14,514 nucleotides of DNA from DATGYC01 sp035298385 (GCA_035298385.1 DATGYC010000178.1:1-14514); one strand, 5' to 3'; positions 1 to 7,731 are shown, numbered from the stretch's first letter. Numbers and translations are program-made. The notes: a model not told the origin generated them from the sequence alone.

Positions 1-44
1 CCCACCACACCAGAGAAGCAGCCAGGTTCCCAAGACCACCACCC

Positions 45-50
45 AGGAGG
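45..50 (+). promoter_or_regulatory. Ribosome binding site of the spike gene
   Basis: AGGAGG lies 11 bases before the ATG at 62. The spacing is slightly long, but no better start is nearby. The reading frame stays open leftward to the window edge with no in-frame stop, so this site is what supports starting at 62 rather than further upstream. Bases 1-61 show no clear promoter; they probably form the gap after an upstream CIS gene that ends outside the window. Confidence 0.6.
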
Positions 51-61
51 GAGCGCCCACT

Positions 62-739
62 ATGTCACACGCCGCCCCCGATCAACGCTTATACGGCGTC
101 TACCCGGCCCTGGTCACGGAGATCACCGACCCGGAAGGCCAGGGGCGGGTTAAGGTGAAGTTGCCTTGGGCGCCCGACCCCTCCGGGGTGACCTACGAGG
201 TCTGGGCCCGCATTGCGACGATGTTCGCTGGCCCCACCCAGGGGAGCTGGTTCATCCCGGACGTCGACCATGAGGTCCTCGTCTGCTTTGAGGGCGGCAA
301 CCCGCGCCATCCCTACGTCATTGGCGCCCTCTGGAACGGCAAGGACAACCCCCCGGCCGCCATGGATGGTGGCGGGAAGAACGAGATCAAGCGGCTCCAG
401 TCCCGCAACGGTCTCGTCATCACCATGTCCGACAAGGACGGCCAGGAGTCGATCGAGCTCCAGACCCCCGGTGGCCAGTCGATTACGATCAAGGACGGCC
501 CCGGCGAGATCGAGCTGGCGGACGCCGCTGGTAACTCGATCAAGCTCGAGTCCGCTGGCATCACCGTCATGTCCTCCGCTAAGGTAACCATCCAGGCATC
601 CACCGTCGAGGTGACAGCCGGCTCGGTGACCGTCAATGCCGGGATGTCGCAGTTCAGCGGCGTCGTCCAGTGCTCGACCCTGATCACCAACTCGGTCGTC
701 TCCGCCAGCTACACCCCGGGGGCCGGGAACATATGGTGA
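62..739 (+). CDS. CIS spike protein, phage baseplate assembly protein V / VgrG-like (Afp8-like)
   Basis: This 225-residue protein is the probable central spike that sits under the tube at the baseplate and pierces the target. Residues about 10-100 look like the gpV/VgrG OB-fold: an opening like 'YGVYPALVTEITDPEGQGRV', then WARIAT, a GSWFIPDVDHEVLVCF stretch and 'NPRHPYVIGALWNGKD', all typical of Phage_base_V proteins. Residues about 105-215 are short alternating beta-strands (NGLVITMSD, GGQSITIKD, GNSIKLES, AKVTIQAS, GSVTVNAG), as expected for the beta-helix needle of a VgrG-type spike. The protein ends in TPGAGNIW. It is much shorter than a T6SS VgrG because the gp27-like part is missing, which is usual for eCIS spikes. 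Its stop overlaps the start of the next gene. Residue 10 is a TTA leucine codon, the only in-frame TTA I noticed in the window. Confidence 0.9.
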   Translation: MSHAAPDQRLYGVYPALVTEITDPEGQGRVKVKLPWAPDPSGVTYEVWARIATMFAGPTQGSWFIPDVDHEVLVCFEGGNPRHPYVIGALWNGKDNPPAAMDGGGKNEIKRLQSRNGLVITMSDKDGQESIELQTPGGQSITIKDGPGEIELADAAGNSIKLESAGITVMSSAKVTIQASTVEVTAGSVTVNAGMSQFSGVVQCSTLITNSVVSASYTPGAGNIW

Positions 740-2310
740 CCGCCAAGCAGCAACACCACCATCCCGTCGAGTGGCGGGCGCCCGGGCCCCTCTGGTCCCT
801 GGCCCTGCAGGATGGCGCAGCCGGCCGCCTCTTCGCCCCGCAACTCCTCCGCTTCGATGTGGACGAGTTCATGGCGAGCCTCACCGCCGCCCTGGCGGCT
901 GAGAACGAGCCGAACAGCACGGCGCCCAAGCTGAAGGACCTGATCCTGCGCCACGAGACCTGGGAGGCGCCGGCGGTGGGCTGGCAGCCCCTCGCCCAGG
1001 CTCAGACAGGGCCCACCCCCAAGCTCTTCCACCCGGCCCACGCCCGCTTCTACCTAGTCGCCGCCTCCCTGGTCTGTAAACTCCCCGGCCTGCCGGACCG
1101 GGCGCCCCACGGTGAGAAGGTCACCTTTGTCCTCCGCCAGCTACGCCCCACGGTGACCCAGGGGCTCTATCAAGAGGAGGGCTGGGTCCCCGGGCAGGGC
1201 TGGGTGGTCTGTACCGACCCCCTCAAACTCCTCGCCGGGGAGGAGCAGCAGCCCCTCTTTCCGGTCGGCTACACCGGTGATGGCAAGGCGCGTCGGCTCC
1301 ACTGTGGCCTCGTCCCGGTCGCCTCGCGCGAGGTCCAGAAGCCGACGGGCGCCCAGGCCTTCCCGATCCCACAGGTGACCGGCAAGACCCCAGAGGGCTG
1401 GTCCGCCTTGGAGAAGGGCGAGGAGGATCCCCGCCTGGTCCAACTCCGGGCGCAGGTACTGGCTCCACTTGGCGCCCTCCCCCTGGCCACGTTCAGCACG
1501 ACCGAGGCCTACGAGGCGTCGGCCTTCATCCTCTACGATCTGGCCGTCTTCCTGCGCGACCAGCTGCCCGCCGTCTGGGCCAAGGTCCAGAGCGGTAACG
1601 GCACCGGCTCGACCCTGGCGACCGAGATCCTGACCAAGACGGTCGGCGCCGTCACCTGGGCGACCGCGCTCAAGACAACGCTGACCAAGGAGAGTGCTCT
1701 CCTGACGGGAGGGCCGACCGGCCTGACCTATGACCTCCGCTCCGCCCAGCCGATCGACTGGGCCGTCCGAGTCCCAGCCGAGATCCCGACCTACGTCCCG
1801 CCGACCAGCCTCCCCGAGGGGACGCTCACCCAGGTGCCTAAGTTCATGCCCAACGGCAAGGAGCGCTTCGTGATCCGCTGTGTCTATCAGAAGCCGAACT
1901 GCAAGCTGCACGACGCGCAGCTCTCCCAGCCCACTCGCCCCTTCAAGCTCGCCTCCTTCTTCGATCCAGACGCCCCGGTCCGCCCGGTCAAGGTGGTCAT
2001 GCCGACCGATACCTCGATCGCCGGCCTGCGGCGCTTCCAGAAGGGCGTCTCCTTCGTCGTCTCCAACAAACTGCGTAACCAGATGGAGAAGTTCCGTGGC
2101 ATCAAGATGAGTGACCTGGATGACGGATCGCTGGGGAGCTCCAGCGCCTTTGACTGGGGCATGATCTGCTCCTTCTCGATTCCGATCATCACCATCTGTG
2201 CCCTGATTCTCCTCTTTATCATCGTCCAGCTCCTGAACATCGTCTTCTTCTGGGTCCCGTTCCTGAAGATCTGCTTCCCGGTCCCGTTGCCAGCCAAGGA
2301 GGAGGCGTAA
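733..2310 (+). CDS. Conserved CIS-cluster protein with hydrophobic C-terminal tail (candidate membrane anchor)
   Basis: This protein has 525 residues if it starts at ATG 733, or 524 from GTG 736. Both starts overlap the spike stop (TGA 737-739), which suggests translational coupling. An in-frame ATG at 670 would add 21 residues inside the spike gene and is less likely. There is no signal peptide. A conserved-looking patch at about residues 98-122 contains LFHPAHARFYLVAASLVC and PGLPDR. Others are CVYQKPNC (383-390) and FDPDAPVRPVKVVMP (410-424). Residues about 477-518 are almost wholly hydrophobic (starting MICSFSIPIITICALILL) and could span or insert into a membrane, ending in the short polar tail AKEEA. 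From memory this matches an uncharacterised family common in CIS clusters of cyanobacteria, actinobacteria and Chloroflexota, with the same CSFSIPIITICALI tail. The molecular role is unknown. Membrane attachment of the particle, comparable in concept to Streptomyces CisA, is inference. Confidence 0.75.
   Translation: MVTAKQQHHHPVEWRAPGPLWSLALQDGAAGRLFAPQLLRFDVDEFMASLTAALAAENEPNSTAPKLKDLILRHETWEAPAVGWQPLAQAQTGPTPKLFHPAHARFYLVAASLVCKLPGLPDRAPHGEKVTFVLRQLRPTVTQGLYQEEGWVPGQGWVVCTDPLKLLAGEEQQPLFPVGYTGDGKARRLHCGLVPVASREVQKPTGAQAFPIPQVTGKTPEGWSALEKGEEDPRLVQLRAQVLAPLGALPLATFSTTEAYEASAFILYDLAVFLRDQLPAVWAKVQSGNGTGSTLATEILTKTVGAVTWATALKTTLTKESALLTGGPTGLTYDLRSAQPIDWAVRVPAEIPTYVPPTSLPEGTLTQVPKFMPNGKERFVIRCVYQKPNCKLHDAQLSQPTRPFKLASFFDPDAPVRPVKVVMPTDTSIAGLRRFQKGVSFVVSNKLRNQMEKFRGIKMSDLDDGSLGSSSAFDWGMICSFSIPIITICALILLFIIVQLLNIVFFWVPFLKICFPVPLPAKEEA
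2296..2305 (+). promoter_or_regulatory. Strong ribosome binding site of the gp25 gene
   Basis: AAGGAGGAGG lies inside the last codons of the preceding gene, 9 bases before ATG 2315. It fixes the gp25 start and shows that this small wedge gene is initiated independently as well as by read-through. Confidence 0.7.
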
Positions 2311-2314
2311 GTCG

Positions 2315-2719
2315 ATGGATGATGGGCGCCTCTATGGCCGCGGCCTCGCCTTCCCACCGCGGGTCGGCCCCGACGGCCGGATCGCCTTTTCGAGCGGAGC
2401 CGAGAACATCCGGGAGTCGATCCGAATCATCCTGCTGACCGAGCCGAACGAGCGGCTGATGCTGCCCTCCTTCGGGGGTGGGCTGCGCTCCTTCCTGTTC
2501 GAGCCGAACACGGTCACCACCCGCCGCCTGATCCAGGAGCAGATTCGCCGCTCCCTGACCAGATGGGAGCCCCGCATCCGCCTCCAGTCGATCGAGGTGG
2601 AGGAGGACCCGGCCAACCCCGAGGCGGCGATCGCGACGATCCGCTATGAGCTTGTGGCGACCGGGATCGCTGACCAGGCCCAGCTAGTCTTGCCCCTGAA
2701 GCCTGCAGGAGAGAGGTGA
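2315..2719 (+). CDS. GPW/gp25 family baseplate wedge protein (Afp9-like)
   Basis: This 134-residue cytoplasmic structural protein is a baseplate wedge subunit that contacts the first sheath ring and the spike hub. Length and sequence fit the GPW/gp25 (T4 gp25, P2 gpW, Afp9) family. An IAFSSGAENIRESIRIIL helix is followed by the family signature TEPNERLMLPSFGGGLRSFL (residues about 48-67), FEPN, and an amphipathic RRLIQEQIRRSLTRWEPRI helix. It ends in the beta-strands typical of the fold (IEVEEDP, IRYELVAT). A strong Shine-Dalgarno sequence precedes the ATG. The gene lies 4 bases after the hydrophobic-tail gene and 7 bases before the baseplate J gene, in the usual gp25-before-J order. Confidence 0.93.
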   Translation: MDDGRLYGRGLAFPPRVGPDGRIAFSSGAENIRESIRIILLTEPNERLMLPSFGGGLRSFLFEPNTVTTRRLIQEQIRRSLTRWEPRIRLQSIEVEEDPANPEAAIATIRYELVATGIADQAQLVLPLKPAGER

Positions 2720-2726
2720 GGGCGCC

Positions 2727-5015
2727 GTGCCGATCAACGTACCGAAGATCGATGACCGGAACTACCAGCAGATCCTGCAGGAGGCCATGGCCCGCATCCG
2801 GGTGCATAACCCGGAGTGGACGAACTGGAGCGACGCCGACCCGGGCATCACGATCCTCCAGCTCTTCAGCTTCCTCTCCGAGTCGCTCCTCTACCGGGCG
2901 AACCTGATCCCGGAGCGCAATCGCAAGAAGTTCCTGCAGCTCCTAGGCATCCCGATGCAGGCCGCCGCTCCGGCCCAGGGCTTCGTCGCCTTCCGGAACG
3001 AGAAGGGCCCCCTGGAGGCGATCACCCTGCCCCCGGACCTGGAGCTCTTCGCCGGGTCAGTCCCCTTTCGTACCAAGCAGGGACTTGAGCTCCTGCCGGT
3101 CGAGGCGCGCCGCTACATCAAGAAGCCGCTGACGGCCGAGGAGACCGAAGAGGCCAAGGATCTCTACGCACGGCTCTACGGCTCGCACGCCGGCGCCGGT
3201 GAACTCGCCTTCTACCGGGCGGTCCCCCTGCCTGATCCGACGGACTCCGCCTCGCTACCGGCCCTCGATCTTGGGGTCGAGACGCTCGACGGCTCGCTCT
3301 GGCTGGCTCTGCTGGCCCGGCCCCAGGATGACCCGGCCGCGGTCCGTTCCCGCCTGGGCGGGCGTGTCCTCTCAGTCGGGATCCTGCCAGCCCTGGAGGG
3401 CGAGGGGCGCCGTCTGGCCCCCGGCGGCCTGGAGACCGCCCGCCCGGCGCCCTTCCGGTTCGAGATCGCCACGGACAAGCTGGACGCCACGGGCGCCCCG
3501 ATCTACCAGCGCCTCTCCGTCCGCACGAGCGGCGACCTGACCGTCGAGCCGGGGATCGCTGAGCTGCAACTACCGACGACTCTGGGCCTCTGGGCGATCC
3601 AGGAGCCGCTGGAGGCTGGGACAGGCGACTATCCGCCCTCCCTAGAGGATGCGGCGGACGAGGAGCGCCTGGTCACCTGGATCCGGATCCGCCCGGGCGG
3701 GGAGGCCCCGGCTAGCGGTGGCCGCAACGCCGGAAGCGGCGCCACCGGGGCGAGCACCGCAACGCAACCACAGGCCGGCCTGCGCGCCCGCCTCGCCTGG
3801 CTCGGCATCAACGCCGCCCCGGTCGAGCAGCGGGCTAGGACGGTTGGCGAACGGCTCGGCGTCGGCAACGGGGAGCCAGACCAGCGCTTCACCCTGGCCA
3901 ACCGGCCGGTCCTGCCGGCCTCCGTTCAGTTGACGATCGATGGCATCCCCTGGACCGAGATCGATGACCTGGCGGCCGCGGGGCCTGAGGTCCAGGTGGC
4001 CGACCGGCGCCTGCCGCCGGGGGCGCCCCCGGCGACCCTGAGCCCATCGCAGGTCTTCACCGTCGACCGTGAGTCTGGCGAGGTTCGCTTCGGTAACGGC
4101 GCCGCGGGCCATCGGCCACCGGCTGGCTCGGTGATCCGGGCGACCTACGACTGGGGCGGCGGGCGCGACGGGAACGTCGGCGTCAGTGCGATCACCAAGG
4201 GCGCCTCCCTGCCGCCGGGCGTCAAGATCGCCAACCCACTCCCGACCTGGGGCGGGGACGAGGCCGAGACGGTCGCAGAGGCGGAGGCGCTGATCCCCCA
4301 GTGGATTCAGCACCGGGACCGCCTGGTCGCCGCCGACGACTGGGAGGCGATCATCCAGCGGACCCCGGGCGTCGACATCGGGCGGGTCGAGATCCTCCCG
4401 CTCTTCCATCCGGCGATGGTCGGGGTACCGACCCCCGGATCGGTCACAGCGATGGTGATCCCCCGCTACGACCCGAAGCGCCCGGACGCGCCCCTGCCCG
4501 AGAAGCTCTTCCTGGATGCGATCTGTAACCACCTGGAGCCCCGTCGCTTGGTCACGACCGAGGTCTGGGTCCAGGGGCCGACCTACATTCCGATCACGCT
4601 CTCCGTGGGCATCGAGGTCGTCGCGGGCCGGGCCTTCGCCCCGGTCCGGGAGGCGGTCCTCGCCCAACTCCGCACCTTCCTCTCGCCGCTCTACGGTGGG
4701 CGGGAGGGGACGGGCTGGCCGCTCGGCAAGGCGATCGTCGCCAAGGAGCTCTGGGCCGAGGCGGCCCGGGTGGAGGGGGTCTCCTTCGTCCGGGACCTCT
4801 TCCTGGGCGACGAGTCCGGCACCGCGCTCGATCAACTGCCCCTGACCGGCCTGCAGCTCCCCGTGATCTGGGCGATCGAGGTCGCTGAGGGCGATCCCGA
4901 GTCGCTAGCGCTCCTGGTTGGCGGCAGCAGTACCGGAACGGGGTCCGGTGGTGGCGGCGGCGGCTCGACTGGGCCGAAGGTCGTGCCGATCCCGGTCATC
5001 CCCGACCAGTGCTAA
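2727..5015 (+). CDS. Baseplate J-like protein (T4 gp6 / Afp11-like)
   Basis: This 762-residue baseplate protein would form the wedge ring around the spike together with the gene 5 product. The start is GTG 2727, preceded by AGGTGAGG with about 5 bases of spacing. Residues 1-95 carry the classic opening of eCIS baseplate J proteins (PKIDDRNYQQILQEA, then 'DPGITILQLFSFLSESLLYR' and ERNRKKFLQLLGI). The J core includes SGEVRFGNGAAGHRPPAGS (450-468) and DWGGGRDGNVG. The region after about 513 has AEALIPQWIQHRDRLVAADD and GVDIGRVEILP, typical of the C-terminal half. Two low-complexity stretches stand out: a Gly/Ala/Ser/Thr-rich loop near residues 324-350, and a glycine-rich linker near 731-750 that leads to a short Pro/Val tail ending in Cys. 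Family identity is clear. The role of the tail is unknown. Confidence 0.93.
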   Translation: MPINVPKIDDRNYQQILQEAMARIRVHNPEWTNWSDADPGITILQLFSFLSESLLYRANLIPERNRKKFLQLLGIPMQAAAPAQGFVAFRNEKGPLEAITLPPDLELFAGSVPFRTKQGLELLPVEARRYIKKPLTAEETEEAKDLYARLYGSHAGAGELAFYRAVPLPDPTDSASLPALDLGVETLDGSLWLALLARPQDDPAAVRSRLGGRVLSVGILPALEGEGRRLAPGGLETARPAPFRFEIATDKLDATGAPIYQRLSVRTSGDLTVEPGIAELQLPTTLGLWAIQEPLEAGTGDYPPSLEDAADEERLVTWIRIRPGGEAPASGGRNAGSGATGASTATQPQAGLRARLAWLGINAAPVEQRARTVGERLGVGNGEPDQRFTLANRPVLPASVQLTIDGIPWTEIDDLAAAGPEVQVADRRLPPGAPPATLSPSQVFTVDRESGEVRFGNGAAGHRPPAGSVIRATYDWGGGRDGNVGVSAITKGASLPPGVKIANPLPTWGGDEAETVAEAEALIPQWIQHRDRLVAADDWEAIIQRTPGVDIGRVEILPLFHPAMVGVPTPGSVTAMVIPRYDPKRPDAPLPEKLFLDAICNHLEPRRLVTTEVWVQGPTYIPITLSVGIEVVAGRAFAPVREAVLAQLRTFLSPLYGGREGTGWPLGKAIVAKELWAEAARVEGVSFVRDLFLGDESGTALDQLPLTGLQLPVIWAIEVAEGDPESLALLVGGSSTGTGSGGGGGGSTGPKVVPIPVIPDQC

Positions 5016-5021
5016 GGGGGG
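5014..5021 (+). promoter_or_regulatory. Ribosome binding site that places the gene 5 start at GTG 5028
   Basis: AAGGGGGG overlaps the stop of the preceding gene. It abuts the possible TTG start at 5022 with no spacing, but leaves 6 bases before GTG 5028. GTG 5028 is therefore the better start, although the TTG frame would add only two residues. Confidence 0.55.
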
Positions 5022-5027
5022 TTGGAC

Positions 5028-7718
5028 GTGCAGACTGACTCCTTTCGCTATCACCTGCTGCTAGGGAAGCAGGACTGGGCGCCCGCCCTGGCGGAGTCGC
5101 TCCTCGCCTGGGATCCGGAACGCCAGGCGGTGACGCTCCAGCCACACCTCTTCCGCTGGCGAATCCAGTCCTCGGACCGCCCGACCGTCCCCGCTGACCG
5201 GCGGGGCGCCGCCCAGGACCGCTGGGAGCACTGGTACTGGATCAGCCAAGATCGGGCCGGGATCATGCAGCACCGCGCCGATGGATCGCCGGCGGCGCTC
5301 TGGTGGTCCCTGACGGACTGGACGGAGCTGGCGGGGGGCGCCCTGGTCGACCTCGCGCACCCGCCGGGAAGCCCGACCAAGTCGAGCACCGGCGAGTTCC
5401 AGCCGGTCCTCGCCACAGCGCCGCCCGCCCTGGAGCTGCGGACCCTGAGCAGCACCCCTGATGGCTACCTGATCGCCGCGGCCGCCCAGCCGCCTGGGCT
5501 CTTCCTCTTCGATCTCTGGGGCGGTGGTCCGCCCGCCTTCTACCCGTGGCCCCTGACCGGCCCCTTCCAGCCGATCGCCGCTGCGCTCAGCCCGGCTGGC
5601 TGCCTCTTCCTGCTAGATGAGGCGGGGCGCTCCCTCTGGGCCTTCGACCGGCTCCTGCAGCCCTTCAGCGAGGACGGCGTCCTGCCGAAGCGCTTCGCTC
5701 TGCCGGCCACCGGGCGCCCCGCCGACCTGGCCGCCCTGCCCGATGGCTCGGTCCTGATCCTCGTCCAGATGAGCGAGGGGCCGGATCGACTCCTGCGCTG
5801 GCAGGAGGGCGCCCTCGTGGGCGATTCGGTCGATCTGGTGATCCCGGACGCCTACACGATCGGGCCAGAGGGGAACCGACCGCTCTCCCTGCATGCGATC
5901 GCCACCCAGGGCGCCCTGCTCTACGGGGTCGACAAGGAGGGGAACCAGTCCTACGCCTTCCAGGTGACGGACGGCGAGGAGTGGCAGATCGAACTGCTCC
6001 TCCAGTACCTCCCGATGCGCCGCTTTACGGGAAAGGGCCTCGTCACGACACCGAGCGGGGTCTACTACGACTCAGATACCACCTGGTATCCCCTGGTCGA
6101 GCAGCCCCGGCCCCGCTACGAGCAGGAGGGCTCGATCGTCCTGCCCGTCCTGGATGGGAAGGACCCCGGCGTCACGTGGCACCGGCTCGTCCTGGACGGC
6201 GCCCTGCCCGCCGGCACCGGCGTCCGCTTCGAGAGCCGGACGGCGGACGATCTCTTCGACCTCGCCTTCCGCCCCTGGCAGAGCGAGCCCCAGCCCTACC
6301 GGCGAGAGGCCGGCGCCGAGTTGCCCTACCACCAGCCCTTCGCCGCTCATGAGATTGGGAAGGAGGGGGTGGGCTCTTGGGAGCTCCTCCTGCAGGCGGC
6401 CAAGGGTCGCTACCTGGAGCTGCGCCTCACCCTGACCGGCACCGGGCGCTCGACGCCCTGGGTCCGGGCGCTCCGCATCCACTACGCCCGCTTCTCCTAC
6501 CTGTCCTACCTGCCCGCCGTCTACCGGGAGGACCCGGTCTCCGCCGACTTCGTAGAGCGCTTCCTGGCCAACCCGGAGGGTCTGCTGACCAGTTGGGAGG
6601 AGCGGATAGCCCGGGCAGAGCGCCTCTTCGACCCGCGCACCGTCCCGCCTGAGTTCATGGACTGGCTAGGCGGCTGGCTCGGAATCCTCTTCGACCCGAG
6701 TTGGGGCGAGGAGCGGCGCCGCCTCTTCCTCGAGTACGCCCCGCTGCTCTTTGGCGAGCGGGGGACGGTCAAGGGGCTGATCCGCTTGATCCGCCTAGCG
6801 ACTGATGCCGAGCCCACGGCGGACCTCTTCCGCCCCGATGGGTGCGCCCTGGACGAGCCCGGTGGGATCCGGATCGTCGAAGCCTTCCTGACCCGGCTTC
6901 CCTCCGTTGCCGTGGCCGAAGAGGCCGATGCGCAGGTCGGATCCGCCACGGGCGACTGTGGCTGTGCGACCTGCACCGAGACCCGCTTCTGGGCGCCCGC
7001 CGAGGGCGTCGAGCAGCTCCACGAACGCTACCGCACCTTCCTGCAGGAGCGTTACGACGGTCTGGCCGCTCTGGCCCGGGCCTGGAGCCGGGATGGGCTC
7101 CGGAGCTGGCAGCAGGTCCGCTTCCCGCCGGTCCAGCCGACCCGCGTAGCCGAGGCCGCGGACTGGAACGCCTTCCGGGAGGAGACCTTCATCTTCGCCT
7201 ACACGCCCGTGACGATCGCTGATACCGCCGCCTGGGCGGAGTTCCTGACCGCCCGCTACCGCCGCTTCGCACCGCTTAGCGCGGTCTGGGGGAACCAACT
7301 CGGCACCAGCATGGGCGCCCTGAAGCTCCCGACGGAGATGCCGACCAGCGACCCCGCCCTGACCGACTGGCTCCAGTTCGTCTCGCTCTTCCTGCCAGCC
7401 CGGCAGAAGGCGCACCGCTTTACGGTCCTGGTCCCGGCCTCCTTCGACAGCCCCGCCCCAGACCTCGCCCTGGTCGAGCGGGTGGTGGAGGCGGCCAAGC
7501 CCGCCCAGACGGCCTTCGAAGTCCAGCAGTACTGGGCCTTCTGCCGGATCGGCGAGGCGCGGGTCGGCCTCGACACGATCATCGCCCCCGGCGCCCGGTT
7601 GACCGCCCTACAGCTGCAGACCGGCGCCCTGGCCGCCTCGTACATCGGCGGGCGCGGCTCCGCTGACGCCCCCAGAGCTACCGTGATTGGGCGCCGAGGA
7701 CTGAATCCTTCGTCGTAA
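5028..7718 (+). CDS. Phage tail protein I / Afp12-like baseplate protein with probable N-terminal beta-propeller
   Basis: This 896-residue protein (GTG start) would pair with baseplate J to build the wedge. Residues about 139-357 show repeated units of the form 'PDG-x-L-x-x-x-D' (TPDGYLIAAA, SPAGCLFLLDEAGRSLWAFD, LPDGSVLILV, TQGALLYGVDKEGNQSYAF, TPSGVYYDS), which suggests a five-or-more-blade beta-propeller. Residues about 368-485 are strand-rich and jelly-roll-like, ending WVRALRIHYARF. Residues 491 to about 590 are the P2 gpI/TIGR02242-like tail domain (YLSYLPAVYRED, then 'LFDPRTVPPEFMDWLGGWLG' and LFGERGTVKGL). A CGCATC cluster (644-649) is followed by two aligned 60-residue modules (665-724 and 733-792). 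A strand-rich region beginning FTVLVP closes the protein. The tail-I core identity is solid; the propeller is inferred from sequence pattern. TTG 5022 is an alternative start. Confidence 0.87.
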   Translation: MQTDSFRYHLLLGKQDWAPALAESLLAWDPERQAVTLQPHLFRWRIQSSDRPTVPADRRGAAQDRWEHWYWISQDRAGIMQHRADGSPAALWWSLTDWTELAGGALVDLAHPPGSPTKSSTGEFQPVLATAPPALELRTLSSTPDGYLIAAAAQPPGLFLFDLWGGGPPAFYPWPLTGPFQPIAAALSPAGCLFLLDEAGRSLWAFDRLLQPFSEDGVLPKRFALPATGRPADLAALPDGSVLILVQMSEGPDRLLRWQEGALVGDSVDLVIPDAYTIGPEGNRPLSLHAIATQGALLYGVDKEGNQSYAFQVTDGEEWQIELLLQYLPMRRFTGKGLVTTPSGVYYDSDTTWYPLVEQPRPRYEQEGSIVLPVLDGKDPGVTWHRLVLDGALPAGTGVRFESRTADDLFDLAFRPWQSEPQPYRREAGAELPYHQPFAAHEIGKEGVGSWELLLQAAKGRYLELRLTLTGTGRSTPWVRALRIHYARFSYLSYLPAVYREDPVSADFVERFLANPEGLLTSWEERIARAERLFDPRTVPPEFMDWLGGWLGILFDPSWGEERRRLFLEYAPLLFGERGTVKGLIRLIRLATDAEPTADLFRPDGCALDEPGGIRIVEAFLTRLPSVAVAEEADAQVGSATGDCGCATCTETRFWAPAEGVEQLHERYRTFLQERYDGLAALARAWSRDGLRSWQQVRFPPVQPTRVAEAADWNAFREETFIFAYTPVTIADTAAWAEFLTARYRRFAPLSAVWGNQLGTSMGALKLPTEMPTSDPALTDWLQFVSLFLPARQKAHRFTVLVPASFDSPAPDLALVERVVEAAKPAQTAFEVQQYWAFCRIGEARVGLDTIIAPGARLTALQLQTGALAASYIGGRGSADAPRATVIGRRGLNPSS

Positions 7719-7724
7719 AAGGAG
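7718..7724 (+). promoter_or_regulatory. Ribosome binding site of the fibre-like gene
   Basis: AAAGGAG begins on the last base of the preceding stop codon and lies 7 bases before ATG 7732. It is well placed and supports that start. Confidence 0.65.
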
Positions 7725-7731
7725 TGGGAGA

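Noticed and set aside
1..61. A promoter, or the tail of an upstream gene, in the left-edge leader.
   Set aside because: No -10/-35-like pair is visible. All three plus-strand frames lack a stop codon in these bases, so nothing definite can be called beyond the ribosome binding site.
670..732. Upstream ATG that would add 21 residues to the hydrophobic-tail protein.
   Set aside because: It lies inside the spike gene, has no good ribosome binding site, and the added residues look like out-of-frame spike sequence. ATG 733 or GTG 736 at the spike stop is a better start.
3642..4835. A 397-codon open frame on the minus strand opposite baseplate J, with similar long minus-strand frames at 8449-9522, 9871-10836 and 11808-12761.
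   Set aside because: They lie wholly opposite clear plus-strand genes, have low-complexity Arg/Gly/Asp-rich or Ser/Ala-rich translations, and show no recognisable family. Long antisense frames are expected where GC at third codon positions is very high.
5022..5027. TTG start for gene 5.
   Set aside because: It directly abuts the G-rich ribosome binding site with no spacing, whereas GTG 5028 has normal spacing.
7041..7260. A glycosidase (GH42-like) function for gene 5, from the RY-x5-L-x3-W motif.
   Set aside because: Only a short helical motif is shared. No catalytic acid pair or barrel pattern is visible, so it is treated as a structural module.
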